NCBI GenBank assembly: GCA_019359075.1
Contig: JAHHIB010000002.1
Span: forward strand, 1 to 64,000
Direction of reading: 5' to 3'
Source: Kalymmatonema hyalinum WJT4-NPBG1
GTDB taxonomy: Bacteria > Cyanobacteriota > Cyanobacteriia > Cyanobacteriales > Nostocaceae
DNA: 64,000 nucleotides
Within the stretch, counting starts at the first letter, position 1; each line of letters starts with the position of its first letter. The translations under genes were made by a program, and so were the position numbers. The notes beneath the pieces are model-generated. The model was not told the DNA's origin, did no database searches, and saw nothing but the letters and a program-made list of their open reading frames with translations. Shown here piece after piece: positions 9,134 to 18,360 of the stretch.

Positions 9134-9165
9134 TTGTAGAGAAGTTGAATGGTAACATCTCTACA
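9134..9165. repeat. Imperfect copy of the GTAGAGA palindrome family
   Basis: TGTAGAGA and TCTCTACA form 8-base arms around a 15-base centre, just upstream of mnmE. The outer sequence matches the hairpins near 12358, 53111 and 54634. Confidence 0.5.
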
Positions 9166-9333
9166 GTATTTTTGATTTTTGATTTTTGATTTGATTTTAG
9201 AAATGTTGCATGAAACGCTCACCAGAGGAGTCACAAGGTTAAAATTTACAAGAGCAACACAAGTCTTTTGGCTTCACAGTAAAAATTACTGTAAATTACT
9301 GCCGTTATCAAAATGACAAACGAGGAGGTTTGC

Positions 9334-9525
9334 GTGGCAGAGGATCAAGTCAATAATCCTGAAACCAAAACCGACGACAGCGGTGTAGATGAAAAATCCT
9401 ATGTCGAGGCTGCATCAAAGTTCATCCAAGAGACTCCTTTAGACAAAATGCACGAAATAGCTGAAGCAGCCCGACTCAAAAGACTCACAGAACCCCCCAA
9501 ATGGGTTTTTCCTGAAGATACTTAA
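9334..9525 (+). CDS. Small conserved-type hypothetical protein
   Basis: I do not recognise a named family. The best start is GTG at 9334, because a strong ribosome-binding site GAGGAGG (9322-9328) stands 5 bases before it; an ATG at 9313 would put this site inside the gene. The product has 63 residues and is acidic, with a disordered-looking N-terminus (AEDQVNNPETKTDDSG) and a helical centre (SYVEAASKFIQETPLDKMHEI), and it ends PPKWVFPEDT. It is soluble, with no signal peptide. A pyrimidine-rich tract near 9570-9595 may end the transcript. Confidence 0.65.
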   Translation: MAEDQVNNPETKTDDSGVDEKSYVEAASKFIQETPLDKMHEIAEAARLKRLTEPPKWVFPEDT

Positions 9526-9603
9526 GAGTCAATAAAGAAGAGTCAAGAGTGAAGAAAAATTTTTATCTTTTCTCTTTTCTCTTCTTTCTTTTTAACAAGG
9601 GCT

Positions 9604-9783
9604 CTACAAAGCATCTGGATCAATCTTTAATTCTCGCAGCTTTGCGGCTAAGCGCTCAGCTCGTTGTGTTTCTTGAAGAGCAACTTCTTCCGCTGTAGAA
9701 ACGAGTTGTCCATTTCGAGTAAAAAAGCGCAACTTTTGCTGAGCAATACTAAGTATAAAGCAATACGGTTGCGTTAACGATTG
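9604..9783 (-). pseudogene. C-terminal remnant of a Uma2-family protein
   Basis: The last 59 codons of this frame read QQKLRFFTRNGQLVSTAEE and then ETQRAERLAAKLRELKIDPDAL, which is the characteristic tail of cyanobacterial Uma2 (DUF820) proteins. The nuclease-like core that should precede it is missing. In its place the frame runs into a GC-rich palindromic repeat. I infer a gene destroyed by deletion and repeat insertion. Confidence 0.75.
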
Positions 9784-9875
9784 TTGCTGATAGCGTAAGC
9801 GCAAAGCGTGCCGCAGGCTTACGCGCAGCGTGTCCCGAAGGGACGAGCGCGTGGCACGAATGTGCCATAGATTGC
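9784..9875. repeat. Dispersed palindromic repeat next to the Uma2 remnant
   Basis: This GC-rich element includes a 26-base piece at 9793-9818 that is the inverse of 7676-7701 with one mismatch, plus further self-complementary pieces with CGAAGGGACG. It replaces the missing 5' part of the Uma2 gene. Beyond it, up to 10071, I see only short inverted repeats such as CCAACC/GGTTGG near 9984-10000. Confidence 0.65.
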
Positions 9876-10071
9876 ACACGTGTCTTAACGTTGCATCCGA
9901 GAGTTCTACATTGACGTCTTGATAACGCTTTTGGTCTTATCACCAAGCGTATTGAACTATAAACCTAGTTGTTGATTCCACAACCAACCTTAAGGGTTGG
10001 GTTCCAAAGGTTGGTATTTACCATGAACTTTCTAAGCCCTCCGCAACTTACGTAGGGATTGATAATTGTGG

Positions 10072-11004
10072 CTACGTAACTGTGTTCTGCAAACTTTCGA
10101 TAACATTGTACATTTGAACTGGATCAAGGACTCGCAGCAAGCTGCTTTGAGTCACAATGCCTAATCCTGTTCCTCCATCCCAAGACACCACTAATCTTCG
10201 GGGATCTTGCCGTTGCATCTGGGCAAGAGCAGTCCATAAAGAATCCTCAGGACTTAGCACAAATAGTGATTGACTCATTATAGTCTGCGCTAGAACTTCA
10301 GATAAATTTACTTGCATTGCCTGAAATTGCACAATGTCTTGTTCAGTGACAATTCCCACAGGAATGTGAACAAATTGTCTCAAATCTGACTGTAGTTGTT
10401 CCTCAGTAATCACGACGCAGCTAATCCGAAACTCTGCCATCACCTGAGCTAAACTCAATACCGAAGCAGTCATTGGGGCACGAATCACTTGGGTTGTCAT
10501 GACATCTGCCACACGCATGAACTTCAGGAGATGAATAGGGCGTAAAATGCTACGAATACTCTCGTGAGAAACTACACCAATAACTTCGTTTTTTTCTCCT
10601 ACTATCGGCAGATGACGAATGCGATACCGCCGGAACAAGAACAAAGCAGCAAAAACATCTTTAAAAGCAGCTTGCTGTAGAGTAATCACTGGTTGCGTCA
10701 TGACTTCAGCTACTGTCACCTTTCCAAAGTCGATGCCATCTGCGGTTAGCCGTACAATATCCCGTTCTGTAAAAATTCCCAGTAGCTCTGTTTTCTGCAT
10801 TACTAAGACACAGCTAGAGCCTGTCTGTTGTACGGTCATTGCATCTAATGGTGCAACACTTGATAATGAGCAACTTTGAATTCGCTTTTGATTCATTACA
10901 GCAATGACATCTACCAGCAATGTCTTTGGTGCAACAGTCAGTGGGTTATAGTCTATTGCCGCCTCTATTGCTGGTTCACTCAGCAGCAGGTCATCAAGTT
11001 GCAT
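10072..11004 (-). CDS. Protein of four CBS domains
   Basis: The protein has about 310 residues from the ATG at 11004; a TTG at 11055 is possible but gives an extension without similarity in kind. It consists of two Bateman modules. CBS motifs recur, for example CVLVMQKTELLGIFTERDIV, VMTQPVITL with HLPIVGEKNEVIGVVSHESI, VMTTQVIRAPMTAS with GIVTEQDIV, and a C-terminal RLVVSWDGGTGLGIVTQSSL. CBS pairs bind adenosyl nucleotides and sense energy state. No output domain is attached, so it probably acts as a sensor through a partner. In cyanobacteria similar arrays also precede histidine kinases. Confidence 0.85.
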   Translation of the reverse strand: MQLDDLLLSEPAIEAAIDYNPLTVAPKTLLVDVIAVMNQKRIQSCSLSSVAPLDAMTVQQTGSSCVLVMQKTELLGIFTERDIVRLTADGIDFGKVTVAEVMTQPVITLQQAAFKDVFAALFLFRRYRIRHLPIVGEKNEVIGVVSHESIRSILRPIHLLKFMRVADVMTTQVIRAPMTASVLSLAQVMAEFRISCVVITEEQLQSDLRQFVHIPVGIVTEQDIVQFQAMQVNLSEVLAQTIMSQSLFVLSPEDSLWTALAQMQRQDPRRLVVSWDGGTGLGIVTQSSLLRVLDPVQMYNVIESLQNTVT

Positions 11005-11355
11005 GGCTGATTTGTCTAGGGAACACTGTTTTATAATGTACCAAGACTGATACAATTCCTTACCTGTTCCAATCTGTTGTGAAATTTGTTACTTTTCGTT
11101 ACATTTGCTTGTCATTTAAAATCTCAAAGCAATTGAAACAGGCAGGTCTCTATTTTGATAGATGACAGGTGGTATGATTCCGGTTGCATATGTAAATAAA
11201 AAAACTGTAGAGATGCGTTTCAATCAGCGTCACTGAAACAATAAGAGTGATAAAAACTAAACTCACAAGCAACCTCCAATATATGCTACAAGTGTGCATC
11301 GAAGCTCCTATTAACCCAAGTTGCGTGTTTCTAAGCCGAAAATCGTTGTTCTTTT
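11005..11355. other. Divergent intergenic region between the CBS gene and pyrB
   Basis: This 350-base stretch should hold both promoters. I see a half-copy of the GTAGAGA repeat near 11208 but no clear operator or RNA structure. Confidence 0.4.
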
Positions 11356-12345
11356 ATGCCTAATACCACCTGGACTCGTCACCACATTCTTTCCCTCGCT
11401 GACTTCACCACATCTGAGTACGATACTGTTTTGCAAACTGCTGCCAGTTTTCAAGAAGTGCTATCACGGCGGACAAAGAAAGTCCCAACTTTACAGGGAC
11501 AGGTGGTGGCGAATTTATTTTTTGAACCATCTACCCGCACTCGTAGCAGTTTTGAACTCGCTGCTAAGCGGCTTTCGGCAGATACGCTGAACTTCGCTTC
11601 AGGAAGTTCTTCGATGACAAAAGGAGAGACTATTCTCGACACCGCGAAGACTTACTTGGCAATGGGAACTGATATCATGGTGATTCGCCATCGGGAAGCT
11701 GGAGTACCTAATGCGATCGCCCAAGAAATGGATCGGCTTGGTGTACGCGTCTGCGTCCTCAATGCTGGTGATGGTCAACACGAGCATCCTTCCCAAGCTC
11801 TGCTAGACTTATTTACTATCTGTACTCTCCTTGACCCCGACAATCCGCGTGTCGAACTTTTAAAAGATAAGAAGGTTGCCATTGTTGGGGATATTCTACA
11901 TTCGCGGGTAGCGCGATCGAATATCTGGAGTTTTACAGCCTGTGGCGCTGACGTGCATCTAGCAGCACCACCCACCTTATTGCCTAAATTATTTGCAGAT
12001 TACGGCGAAGATAGACCAGGCAAAGTGTTTCTGCATTGGGAGTTAGAACCAGCTTTGCAAGATGCTGATTTTGTCATGACTTTGCGCTTGCAAAAGGAAC
12101 GAATGACTGCTCATTTATTGCCTTCTTTGCGAGAATACCATCAGATGTTTGGTATTACACGCTCAAAGTTGCAACTGTGCAAGCCAAACGTCAAAGTTTT
12201 GCACCCAGGTCCTGTTAACCGTGGTGTCGAAATTAGCTCGGAATTAATGGATGACCCTGAATTTAGCCTGATTCAAGCTCAAGTGACCAGTGGTGTTGCC
12301 GTTCGTATGGCGCTGCTGTATTTGATAGGAAGTGGTAAGGCGTAG
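11356..12345 (+). CDS. pyrB: Aspartate carbamoyltransferase catalytic chain
   Basis: It condenses carbamoyl phosphate and L-aspartate, the first committed step of pyrimidine synthesis. The protein has 329 residues, the usual length. The carbamoyl phosphate loop STRTR is at 59-63, HPSQALLD starts at 144, the [12 protein letters not shown] segment binds aspartate, and [10 protein letters not shown] is near 275. There is no pyrI nearby, as usual in cyanobacteria. The gene is alone on this strand and is followed by a hairpin. No strong Shine-Dalgarno precedes the ATG. Confidence 0.97.
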   Translation: MPNTTWTRHHILSLADFTTSEYDTVLQTAASFQEVLSRRTKKVPTLQGQVVANLFFEPSTRTRSSFELAAKRLSADTLNFASGSSSMTKGETILDTAKTYLAMGTDIMVIRHREAGVPNAIAQEMDRLGVRVCVLNAGDGQHEHPSQALLDLFTICTLLDPDNPRVELLKDKKVAIVGDILHSRVARSNIWSFTACGADVHLAAPPTLLPKLFADYGEDRPGKVFLHWELEPALQDADFVMTLRLQKERMTAHLLPSLREYHQMFGITRSKLQLCKPNVKVLHPGPVNRGVEISSELMDDPEFSLIQAQVTSGVAVRMALLYLIGSGKA

Positions 12346-12357
12346 TAGCAGAATTTG

Positions 12358-12387
12358 TGTAGAGACGTGACATAGCACGTCTCTACA
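12358..12387 (+). terminator. Hairpin after pyrB (GTAGAGACG repeat family)
   Basis: Perfect 12-base arms (12358-12369 and 12376-12387) enclose a 6-base loop, 12 bases after the pyrB stop. A weak T tract follows. The arms are the same sequence type as the hairpins at 53111 and 54634, so this is a dispersed repeat that may serve as a terminator. Confidence 0.6.
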
Positions 12388-12761
12388 TTTCAATTGAATG
12401 GCACATCCCTACAAATCAACAGCCAGAATATTAGTGTTGACATTTGACACCTAATATTTGATTTGTGAAAATCGCGCATGCTCAGATTCCCGACTTCTTT
12501 AAGAAGTCGCGAATCTTATGTTCATCAATGATTTAGGATTGGTATATATGCCTATGGTTTCATTTATCCCACCATCATTAATAATAAATGCTTAATTTTA
12601 GTGTATATTTTATGACTTTTATAAAATGAGGTGACTTTTCTGGAATTTGAGACAAAGGCTTTGTAGAAGTTAAGTAACTGAGTCCAAACAAACATAACAT
12701 ACGTTTATTTTTGCCGACTTATTTAGTAACTAGCTTCTAAGAGTGTGGGAGAGAAATCAAT
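12388..12761. other. Intergenic region with a 32-base inverted repeat
   Basis: At 12484-12515 two 16-base arms (containing GACTTCTT and AAGAAGTC) pair with one mismatch. The rest is AT-rich and should contain the promoter of the pentapeptide gene; I see no other structure. Confidence 0.5.
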
Positions 12762-13169
12762 ATGAAACTGACATTTTTGTTAACTGCTGTAACTTTATTA
12801 AGCACAATATCTCTAGCCACTCCCGTTCCTGTTAAAGCAGAAAACCCTGCTCAAGCCCGGCAATTATTAGAAACGGGAGAATGTTTTGGGTGTGATTTAA
12901 GAGGAGCTAACCTCAAAGGCGCTCACCTCATTGGTGCTGATTTGAGGAATGCGAATTTAACGGGAGCTAACCTCAAAGATGCCAATTTAGAAGGTGCTGA
13001 TTTAACTGGTGCGAATTTGCAATCTGCTAATTTAACACAAGCATTTCTCAATAGTGCTAGCTTAAATAAAGCTAACCTCACCAATGCTAATTTAAATAAT
13101 GCTAATTTATATAGTGCTGAAGTTGAAGATGGTGTTTTGGTAGGTACTAATTTATTGAAACGATACTAA
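12762..13169 (+). CDS. Secreted pentapeptide-repeat protein
   Basis: The protein has 135 residues. Residues 1-26 form a signal peptide ending PVPVKA-E. A CFGCDL segment (two Cys at about 44 and 47) leads into about 16 consecutive A(D/N)LXX pentapeptides, which fold as a right-handed quadrilateral beta-helix. Such exported or lumenal pentapeptide proteins are common in cyanobacteria; their roles are mostly unknown. A good Shine-Dalgarno-like GGGAGAG stands about 8 bases before the ATG. It is monocistronic. Confidence 0.88.
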   Translation: MKLTFLLTAVTLLSTISLATPVPVKAENPAQARQLLETGECFGCDLRGANLKGAHLIGADLRNANLTGANLKDANLEGADLTGANLQSANLTQAFLNSASLNKANLTNANLNNANLYSAEVEDGVLVGTNLLKRY

Positions 13170-13229
13170 AAAGCTTCACAGTGGTAGAAACAATGGTGTA
13201 CAATGAACTAAAAATTATAAATAAAATTA

Positions 13230-13257
13230 TTGTTCCCAAGCCGTAGCCCGGGAACAA
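13230..13257. terminator. Hairpin between convergent genes
   Basis: Arms TTGTTCCC (13230-13237) and GGGAACAA (13250-13257) enclose a 12-base loop between the convergent pentapeptide and tldE genes. On the minus strand an AT-rich tract follows, so it could end tldE transcription; it may work both ways. Confidence 0.5.
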
Positions 13258-13281
13258 AAACAAGAAGTCTATTGTCTGAAG

Positions 13282-14622
13282 TTAATCTCCCGTTATTGAC
13301 AATTCATCAATCCAGATTTTGGGGCATACGCCTCCAGGAGTCAACTCTGGTTCTTTTTCCACCAAAATAATTGACTTGAGGAGTTCTAGAAAATCTCCAG
13401 CAACAGTGGCTGATTCAATGCTTGTCTTCACACCATTGTTGACAAGCCAACCATCAAATGGTAGAGAAAAAGAACCTTGTAAGGCTTTTACGCCTGCATG
13501 AAGAGCTTGTAAATCATCGATAAAAATGACATTTTCTGCCGTTTCTAAGCTCAATTCCTGTTCCGCAGGTGCGGCGGCAAAAACGTGATAGAAATTAGGG
13601 CTAACAGAGACTTTTGCACCAATATTGGCGTTACCTGTCGGCTTAGCATTCATCCTTTTAGCAGTTCCTGCACTATGGAGAAAGCCTGTTAAAATCCCAT
13701 TTTCAATTAACGAAACTTTGCGGGTGGGAGTTCCTTCACCATCAAAAGTTTCTGCACCAATGTTTGCTGAATGCAGGGCGTCATCGTACACCGAAAGCAA
13801 AGGAGAAGCAATTTGCTTGCCTAAATCATCAGGGGTAGATAAACTTTGCTTGTCCAAAATACTTTGAGCATTGAACAAGTTGGAAAAGGCACCGAGTAAA
13901 CTCAAGAAAGCATCTGGTGAGAAAACAACTCGATATTTACCAGACTTGATTTTTTCATAATTCAAGTGGCTGATAGTTTTCTCTGCCGTTTCTTTAATGC
14001 AACCATTGATGTCTAGAGTATCTAAACTCCGGTTGATTCTAAAAGCGCCACCACTGCGGGGTTTTCTCCCATCTTCCTCAGTTTTGCTGTAAAGATAGAT
14101 TGATGATATGGAGTGGGATTCTGTTCTCATCGCGCCATCGCTGTTGAGATAAAATTTGTCAATATCTCTTTGCGCCAAACTGTTATAAGGCACTCCTTTA
14201 ATAGCTGGATGAGCTGCAAGGACTTCTTTTTCAGCTACTAACAGGCTTTCTATAAGTTGAGAAACAGGTGCTTGAGGTGCTTTTTCGTGTGATGAATTAT
14301 TCAGGGGAACAGTAGACTCTGGACTAAAATCAGGGACATTTTCTTTCACCCCAAAAAAACTAGCTTCGTAAGCCGTTTTTAAAGCTAATTCAAGTCCTTT
14401 GGGGTCTACATCTGTTGTGCTGGTGACACCCATTGTATTGTCTTCATTCCAAACACGAACGGTGACACCAGAAAGATTAGAAGCTTTCACTTGCTTGGGC
14501 TCACCTTGATCTACTTGCACACTTGTTGCATCTGCTGTTGAGCCATAGATATCGAATTTCTTGATGCCAAGCTTATCAGCACTTTCCTTGGCGTAATTTG
14601 CAATCTCAGTGATGTTCGACAT
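13282..14622 (-). CDS. pmbA: TldE/PmbA subunit of the TldD-TldE metalloprotease
   Basis: The 446-residue protein has the PmbA/TldE fold: an N-terminal domain with KFDIYGSTADATSVQVDQG and VRVWNEDNTMGVTSTTD, and a C-terminal barrel with GEGTPTRKVSLIENGILTGFLHS. It lacks the HExxxH zinc motif, as TldE subunits do. TldE forms a heterodimer with TldD that degrades unfolded peptides and trims some modified peptides. The gene lies 155 bases downstream of tldD on the same strand, so the two are probably co-expressed. Confidence 0.93.
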   Translation of the reverse strand: MSNITEIANYAKESADKLGIKKFDIYGSTADATSVQVDQGEPKQVKASNLSGVTVRVWNEDNTMGVTSTTDVDPKGLELALKTAYEASFFGVKENVPDFSPESTVPLNNSSHEKAPQAPVSQLIESLLVAEKEVLAAHPAIKGVPYNSLAQRDIDKFYLNSDGAMRTESHSISSIYLYSKTEEDGRKPRSGGAFRINRSLDTLDINGCIKETAEKTISHLNYEKIKSGKYRVVFSPDAFLSLLGAFSNLFNAQSILDKQSLSTPDDLGKQIASPLLSVYDDALHSANIGAETFDGEGTPTRKVSLIENGILTGFLHSAGTAKRMNAKPTGNANIGAKVSVSPNFYHVFAAAPAEQELSLETAENVIFIDDLQALHAGVKALQGSFSLPFDGWLVNNGVKTSIESATVAGDFLELLKSIILVEKEPELTPGGVCPKIWIDELSITGD

Positions 14623-14655
14623 AGTTTATTTAAAATTCACCTATTTTCTCGCTCG

Positions 14656-14760
14656 CAGGTTCTACCTGGGAGTGTATTGCAGGAGGCTCTGCCTCCTGGT
14701 ATCGTGTGGCAGAGCCACGCTTGTTGGCATTCCCAGGTGGAACCTGGGAACGAGTTAGTC
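14656..14760. repeat. Palindromic repeat cluster between tldD and tldE
   Basis: It includes perfect hairpins CAGGAGGC/GCCTCCTG (14680-14698) and GTGGC/GCCAC (14706-14718) and copies of the CCTGGGAACGAG motif near 14745 and 14770. This is a common cyanobacterial intergenic repeat. It sits inside a likely operon and could lower expression of tldE relative to tldD. Confidence 0.6.
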
Positions 14761-14776
14761 TAAACCTGGCAACGAG

Positions 14777-16249
14777 TTAGCGTCCACCTACAGTAATCGA
14801 ATCAACTTTGATGTGGGGCTGTCCTACAGTTGTGTAGATACTGCCACTGACAGAACCACAGAAGCCGGCTGCAAGCGACAAATCTTGAGAACACATGGAA
14901 ATTTTGTTCATAATTTCCTTAGCTTCACCAATCAGGATCGCTCCCTTGAGTGGCTTGGTAATTTTGCCATTTTCAATGAGATAAGCTTCATCTACACCAA
15001 AGTTAAATTGACCGGTAGCACCAACGCTACCACCGCCCATCTTTTTACAGTAGATACCTTTATCTACAGAGGCGAATAAATCGTCGGTGGTGTACTCACC
15101 AGTAGCAATGTAGGTATTACGCATCCGGCTAGCCGCAGCAAAGGTAAAATTCTGACGGCGTCCACTACCGGTTCTGGGGTGTCCGGTACGCACTGAACCT
15201 GTTCTATCTGCTAGGAAGTTCTTCAAAACGCCTTTTTCAATTAAGAGCGTTCTTTGAGCCGGCATACCTTCGTCATCCATATCAATTGAACCAAAGGCAT
15301 TTTCGGTTCGTCCTTCATCCCAAGCAGTTAGAGCTTCGTGGGCAATTTTTTCACCTTTTTTATCAGCAAAGGGAGTGGTGTTGCGTTCAATTTGAGTGGT
15401 TTCCAGCAGGTGTCCGCACGCTTCGTGGAAGATAACCCCACCAAAGTGATTCGCCATGATGATGGGGTAAGTCCCTGATTCTACATAATCAGCATAAAGC
15501 ATTTTTCCTGCTGATTCTGCAATATGCTCTGCTGCTTCTGTGTAATCCCAAGCTGTGAGGAAATTGGGGTCGCTGGTATTGCCAGCACGTTCCGCCATGG
15601 AGGCGCGATGAGCACCGTCAGCGCACAGGAGGATAAGTCCTACCGATTGAGTGAGGCGAATGTCACGAGCAAAAGTGCCATCACTCGCGGCGACTAAGAC
15701 TTCTTGCCAATCACGAAAATAAGTGGCGCGGCGTGATTGTACGTGGCTTGCTTTTTGCTGTAATTGGGCAGTACCATCAAGGAGAACCTCTCCCATTTCT
15801 CGCATGGAGGTACACAGTGGTAGCCAGCCATCTTTGCTTCTTTTGGTAGCGTAATCTCGTAGCAGTTCCAGGTTGATTTCTGGGACGAAAGCGTTAGGAG
15901 CAGGAAGTTGCAATCCCAGGATAGAAAGACCTTTTTCCAAAGCTGCTTTTAAACCAGAAAAAGAAAGGTCATTGGTGCTAACGTAGCAGTCAGCTTTGCC
16001 ACGAAATACTCTGACTCCTGCACCAGTGGAAAGACGCGGTGTAATGCTGGTGATCGAGTCGTCTTCTGCAAGGCAGCTAATATAGTTGACACGCTCTAAG
16101 AAGAATTCTATAAAATCAGCACCAGCAGCACGTCCCAGTCCCAAGAGGGTAGACAGAGGGGCTTCCCAGGATTCATCGAATCGCTCTGGTGTAGAGGAGT
16201 ATTGTAAAGTGGGGAGTTGTTTGGAGAGCAGTAGAGTATTTGTAAGCAT
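14777..16249 (-). CDS. tldD: TldD metalloprotease catalytic subunit
   Basis: The 490-residue protein carries the TldD zinc site HEACGH at residues 275-280, followed by conserved [10 protein letters not shown] and the glycine-rich C-terminal region [20 protein letters not shown]. With TldE it forms a barrel-shaped protease that admits short or unfolded peptides. Family length is normal. It is the first gene of the tldD-tldE pair on the minus strand. Some cyanobacteria use homologues in maturation of ribosomally made peptides; no precursor peptide is visible here. Confidence 0.95.
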   Translation of the reverse strand: MLTNTLLLSKQLPTLQYSSTPERFDESWEAPLSTLLGLGRAAGADFIEFFLERVNYISCLAEDDSITSITPRLSTGAGVRVFRGKADCYVSTNDLSFSGLKAALEKGLSILGLQLPAPNAFVPEINLELLRDYATKRSKDGWLPLCTSMREMGEVLLDGTAQLQQKASHVQSRRATYFRDWQEVLVAASDGTFARDIRLTQSVGLILLCADGAHRASMAERAGNTSDPNFLTAWDYTEAAEHIAESAGKMLYADYVESGTYPIIMANHFGGVIFHEACGHLLETTQIERNTTPFADKKGEKIAHEALTAWDEGRTENAFGSIDMDDEGMPAQRTLLIEKGVLKNFLADRTGSVRTGHPRTGSGRRQNFTFAAASRMRNTYIATGEYTTDDLFASVDKGIYCKKMGGGSVGATGQFNFGVDEAYLIENGKITKPLKGAILIGEAKEIMNKISMCSQDLSLAAGFCGSVSGSIYTTVGQPHIKVDSITVGGR

Positions 16250-16644
16250 CAGTAGCCTCAGAAAGCTGGCGTTATCGGAGTGTTATGGCGGTTCTCAATC
16301 GACTGAGTATAATTAGTTAACACCCATCTGGGTCATAACATTAGGGGCGTGAGTCGTTCTGTATTAAACCTTATTAGGCATCGAGACTAGTCTAACAAAT
16401 CCGTGGAAGCCGCAGTCGCTGCTCCAGCTTTTCATCCAGGTGTGGATACCCGCCTTCAGGCAAAGCAAAGAAGAATTTAAAAGAGATTGGAGGTTGCCGT
16501 GAACATTATTACTGAAAAAATGCAGACACTTCCGTTATAAGTGCTGCTTTGATTGTGGGCGATTGCTGCTGTGGATTATTATTAAGTGAACTGGAGCAAG
16601 TATTAATCCTCATCTCTAACGATTTTGATTTTACTCGCATTAAA
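16250..16644. other. Intergenic region upstream of tldD and the HicAB pair
   Basis: No convincing gene. The plus-strand frame is open into hicB from 16549 and includes ISNDFDFTRI just before the chosen start, which may be a remnant of another toxin-antitoxin gene; I cannot support this further. Confidence 0.35.
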
Positions 16645-16902
16645 ATGAAACTAGAACTGGCTACTCTGACGAAAAAATCAGTGAAAAATACAACGACTGA
16701 AATTATATTTTTAATTGAAGAAGACCCGGAGGGTGGTTATACAGCTAGAGCTTTGGGTGAATCAATATTTACCCAGGCTAATGACCTGGCAACTTTGAAG
16801 GAAATGGTACGCGATGCAGTTCACTGCCATTTTCCTGAGAAGGCAAGTTGTCCTAAAGTGATTCGGCTGCACATCGTCCGTGATGAGGTTATTGCTTCGT
16901 GA
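16645..16902 (+). CDS. hicB: HicB-type antitoxin
   Basis: The protein has 86 residues from the ATG at 16645; an earlier frame start at 16549 adds 32 residues without similarity. The core EIIFLIEEDPEGGYTARALGESIFTQANDLATL is the partial RNase-H-like fold of HicB, followed by HCHFPEKASCPKVIRLHI. It overlaps the next gene by 4 bases (GTGA), which is a HicA-like toxin, so the pair is translationally coupled. Here the antitoxin comes first, unlike the hicA-hicB order of E. coli, but this order is common in cyanobacteria. Confidence 0.8.
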   Translation: MKLELATLTKKSVKNTTTEIIFLIEEDPEGGYTARALGESIFTQANDLATLKEMVRDAVHCHFPEKASCPKVIRLHIVRDEVIAS

Positions 16903-17147
16903 AGCTGCCGCGAGACTTGTCGAGTGAGGATTTGGTCAAGGCATTAGCCCGTTTTGAGTATCTAGTTGATCGGCAAACAGGAAGTCATATTCGTCTAACG
17001 ACACAGAAAAACGGCGAACACCACGTTACAATTCCTGCTCATGACCCGCTTAAGGTCGGTACGCTTAACGCCATCCTGAGAGATATTGCTGAACATTTTG
17101 GCTTGAGTCGCGACGAGTTAATTGCAGAACTTTTTCATAATCAGTGA
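16899..17147 (+). CDS. hicA: HicA-type mRNA interferase toxin
   Basis: The 82-residue protein has a dsRBD-like HicA fold: LVKALARFEYLVDRQTGSHI followed by RLTTQKNGEHHVTIPAHDPLKVGTL. The catalytic His is in GSHIRL (about residue 28). HicA toxins cleave mRNA independently of ribosomes. The start is GTG inside the last codons of hicB. Length and order support a working type II module. Confidence 0.85.
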   Translation: MKLPRDLSSEDLVKALARFEYLVDRQTGSHIRLTTQKNGEHHVTIPAHDPLKVGTLNAILRDIAEHFGLSRDELIAELFHNQ

Positions 17148-17162
17148 GAATTAAAATTCCAG

Positions 17163-17705
17163 TCAGGCATCGCTCCTTTTCTTAACAGGTTGAGCGGGAT
17201 TGCCTGCATAGATCGTCATCGGCTCTAAAGAACGCCCAGTGACTCCACCTAAAGTTAGCACTGCTCCCCATCCTACGGTGACTCCAGGACCAATCACCGA
17301 CTTAGCTGCAATCCAACTGCTTTCTTGAATATGAATTGGCGCAGGGATTAGTTTAAAATCAGGATGGACCCAGTTATGGTTTCCTGTGCAGAGGTAGACA
17401 CCTTGAGACAAACAGACATGACTTTCGATGGTGATCGGGGCGATGTTGTCTAGCCATGCATCTTCACCAATCCAAACATAGTCGCCTACTGTCAGTCGCC
17501 AGGGAAACTTCACCCGGACTCCAGGTTTGATGCGCACACCTTGACCGATTTTTGCCCCAAAGAAACGGATTATCCAAACCTTGAAAGCTGACATGGGAAG
17601 CAAATAGCTGTGTACTAAGGGTGATCCAACAAAGTACCACAACAGCTGTTTCCACAAAGGAGCGCCTGGGGTGTAAGTACCGAGGGTGTAGTTATCTAAA
17701 CGCAT
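17163..17705 (-). CDS. WcaF-type acyltransferase (hexapeptide repeat)
   Basis: I choose the ATG at 17705 (180 residues, MRLDNYTLGTY); the longer start at 17723 lies further inside the upstream gene. LbH hexapeptide repeats run from about residue 50 to 165: FGAKIGQGVRIKPGVRV, LTVGDYVWIGEDAWLDN, SVIGPGVTVGWGAVL and IYAGNPAQPVKKR. His in TGNHNWVHPDF is the catalytic-type residue. This matches WcaF, which uses acetyl-CoA to acetylate colanic acid units. It is the last gene of the polysaccharide block and overlaps the YdcF-like gene by 14 bases. Confidence 0.85.
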   Translation of the reverse strand: MRLDNYTLGTYTPGAPLWKQLLWYFVGSPLVHSYLLPMSAFKVWIIRFFGAKIGQGVRIKPGVRVKFPWRLTVGDYVWIGEDAWLDNIAPITIESHVCLSQGVYLCTGNHNWVHPDFKLIPAPIHIQESSWIAAKSVIGPGVTVGWGAVLTLGGVTGRSLEPMTIYAGNPAQPVKKRSDA

Positions 17706-18300
17706 AAGATGAGTGAGCAACACGAGGACTCAGGCTGGCTCCGGTTCGACCTGTGAAAACCCAAACGATAGCGCGACAGCTATCGCGTAAGATTTCGACC
17801 AAGGACTCTGTGGGTTCGTTTGAGGGAATAGAGATAGGGGTGAAGGTGATACCCTGACTGCCAAGGACGATGGTAGCTATTGCTTTCGCTCTGGGCATAT
17901 GAAAGTCCGAGGTAATGAGGTAGAGATGGTGAATATTTCGGCTGTTGAAGTCTTTGACAAGGGAGGTGAAGTTGGTGACAGTATCGCTCGCTCGGTAGTC
18001 GAGGTGAACTCGTTGCTTGGGGATACCAGCAGCGCGGAAAATCTCACGGGCATTGTTAGGAGGAATACCAGAGGAAACCCAAATTTCCAGAGAGGGATGA
18101 GTTTGGGCAAATTGAGCTGTGAACTCTTCGCGGTCTTGACCACCCCCTAGAGTTAGAATTGTTTGGGGATGAGGTGCTTGGTAATGGGCGATCGCCAGTC
18201 GAATTGGAATAATGCTCATTAGGATGACGAGCAAGCCAACGAGAGTTAAAATCCAGCTTTTTCTGAATACATGATGAAATCGTTTCACCAACATAAGCAT
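17692..18300 (-). CDS. YdcF/SanA-like DUF218 membrane protein
   Basis: The 202-residue protein has one N-terminal membrane segment (about residues 16-38) and a DUF218 domain: TILTLGGGQDREEF, WVSSGIPPNNAREIF, ASDTVTNFTSLVKDF and LYLITSDFHMPRAKAIA. ElyC/SanA relatives act on envelope and polysaccharide precursors, but the reaction is unknown. Its 3' end overlaps the WcaF-like gene by 14 bases and it follows the SGNH gene, so it belongs to the operon. Confidence 0.8.
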   Translation of the reverse strand: MLMLVKRFHHVFRKSWILTLVGLLVILMSIIPIRLAIAHYQAPHPQTILTLGGGQDREEFTAQFAQTHPSLEIWVSSGIPPNNAREIFRAAGIPKQRVHLDYRASDTVTNFTSLVKDFNSRNIHHLYLITSDFHMPRAKAIATIVLGSQGITFTPISIPSNEPTESLVEILRDSCRAIVWVFTGRTGASLSPRVAHSSYAFR

Positions 18301-18360
18301 TCAAAGTCGAGGGCTAGGCGAGCGCAATTAGAACAGTTTAGTCTGGTAATTTGAATGACC

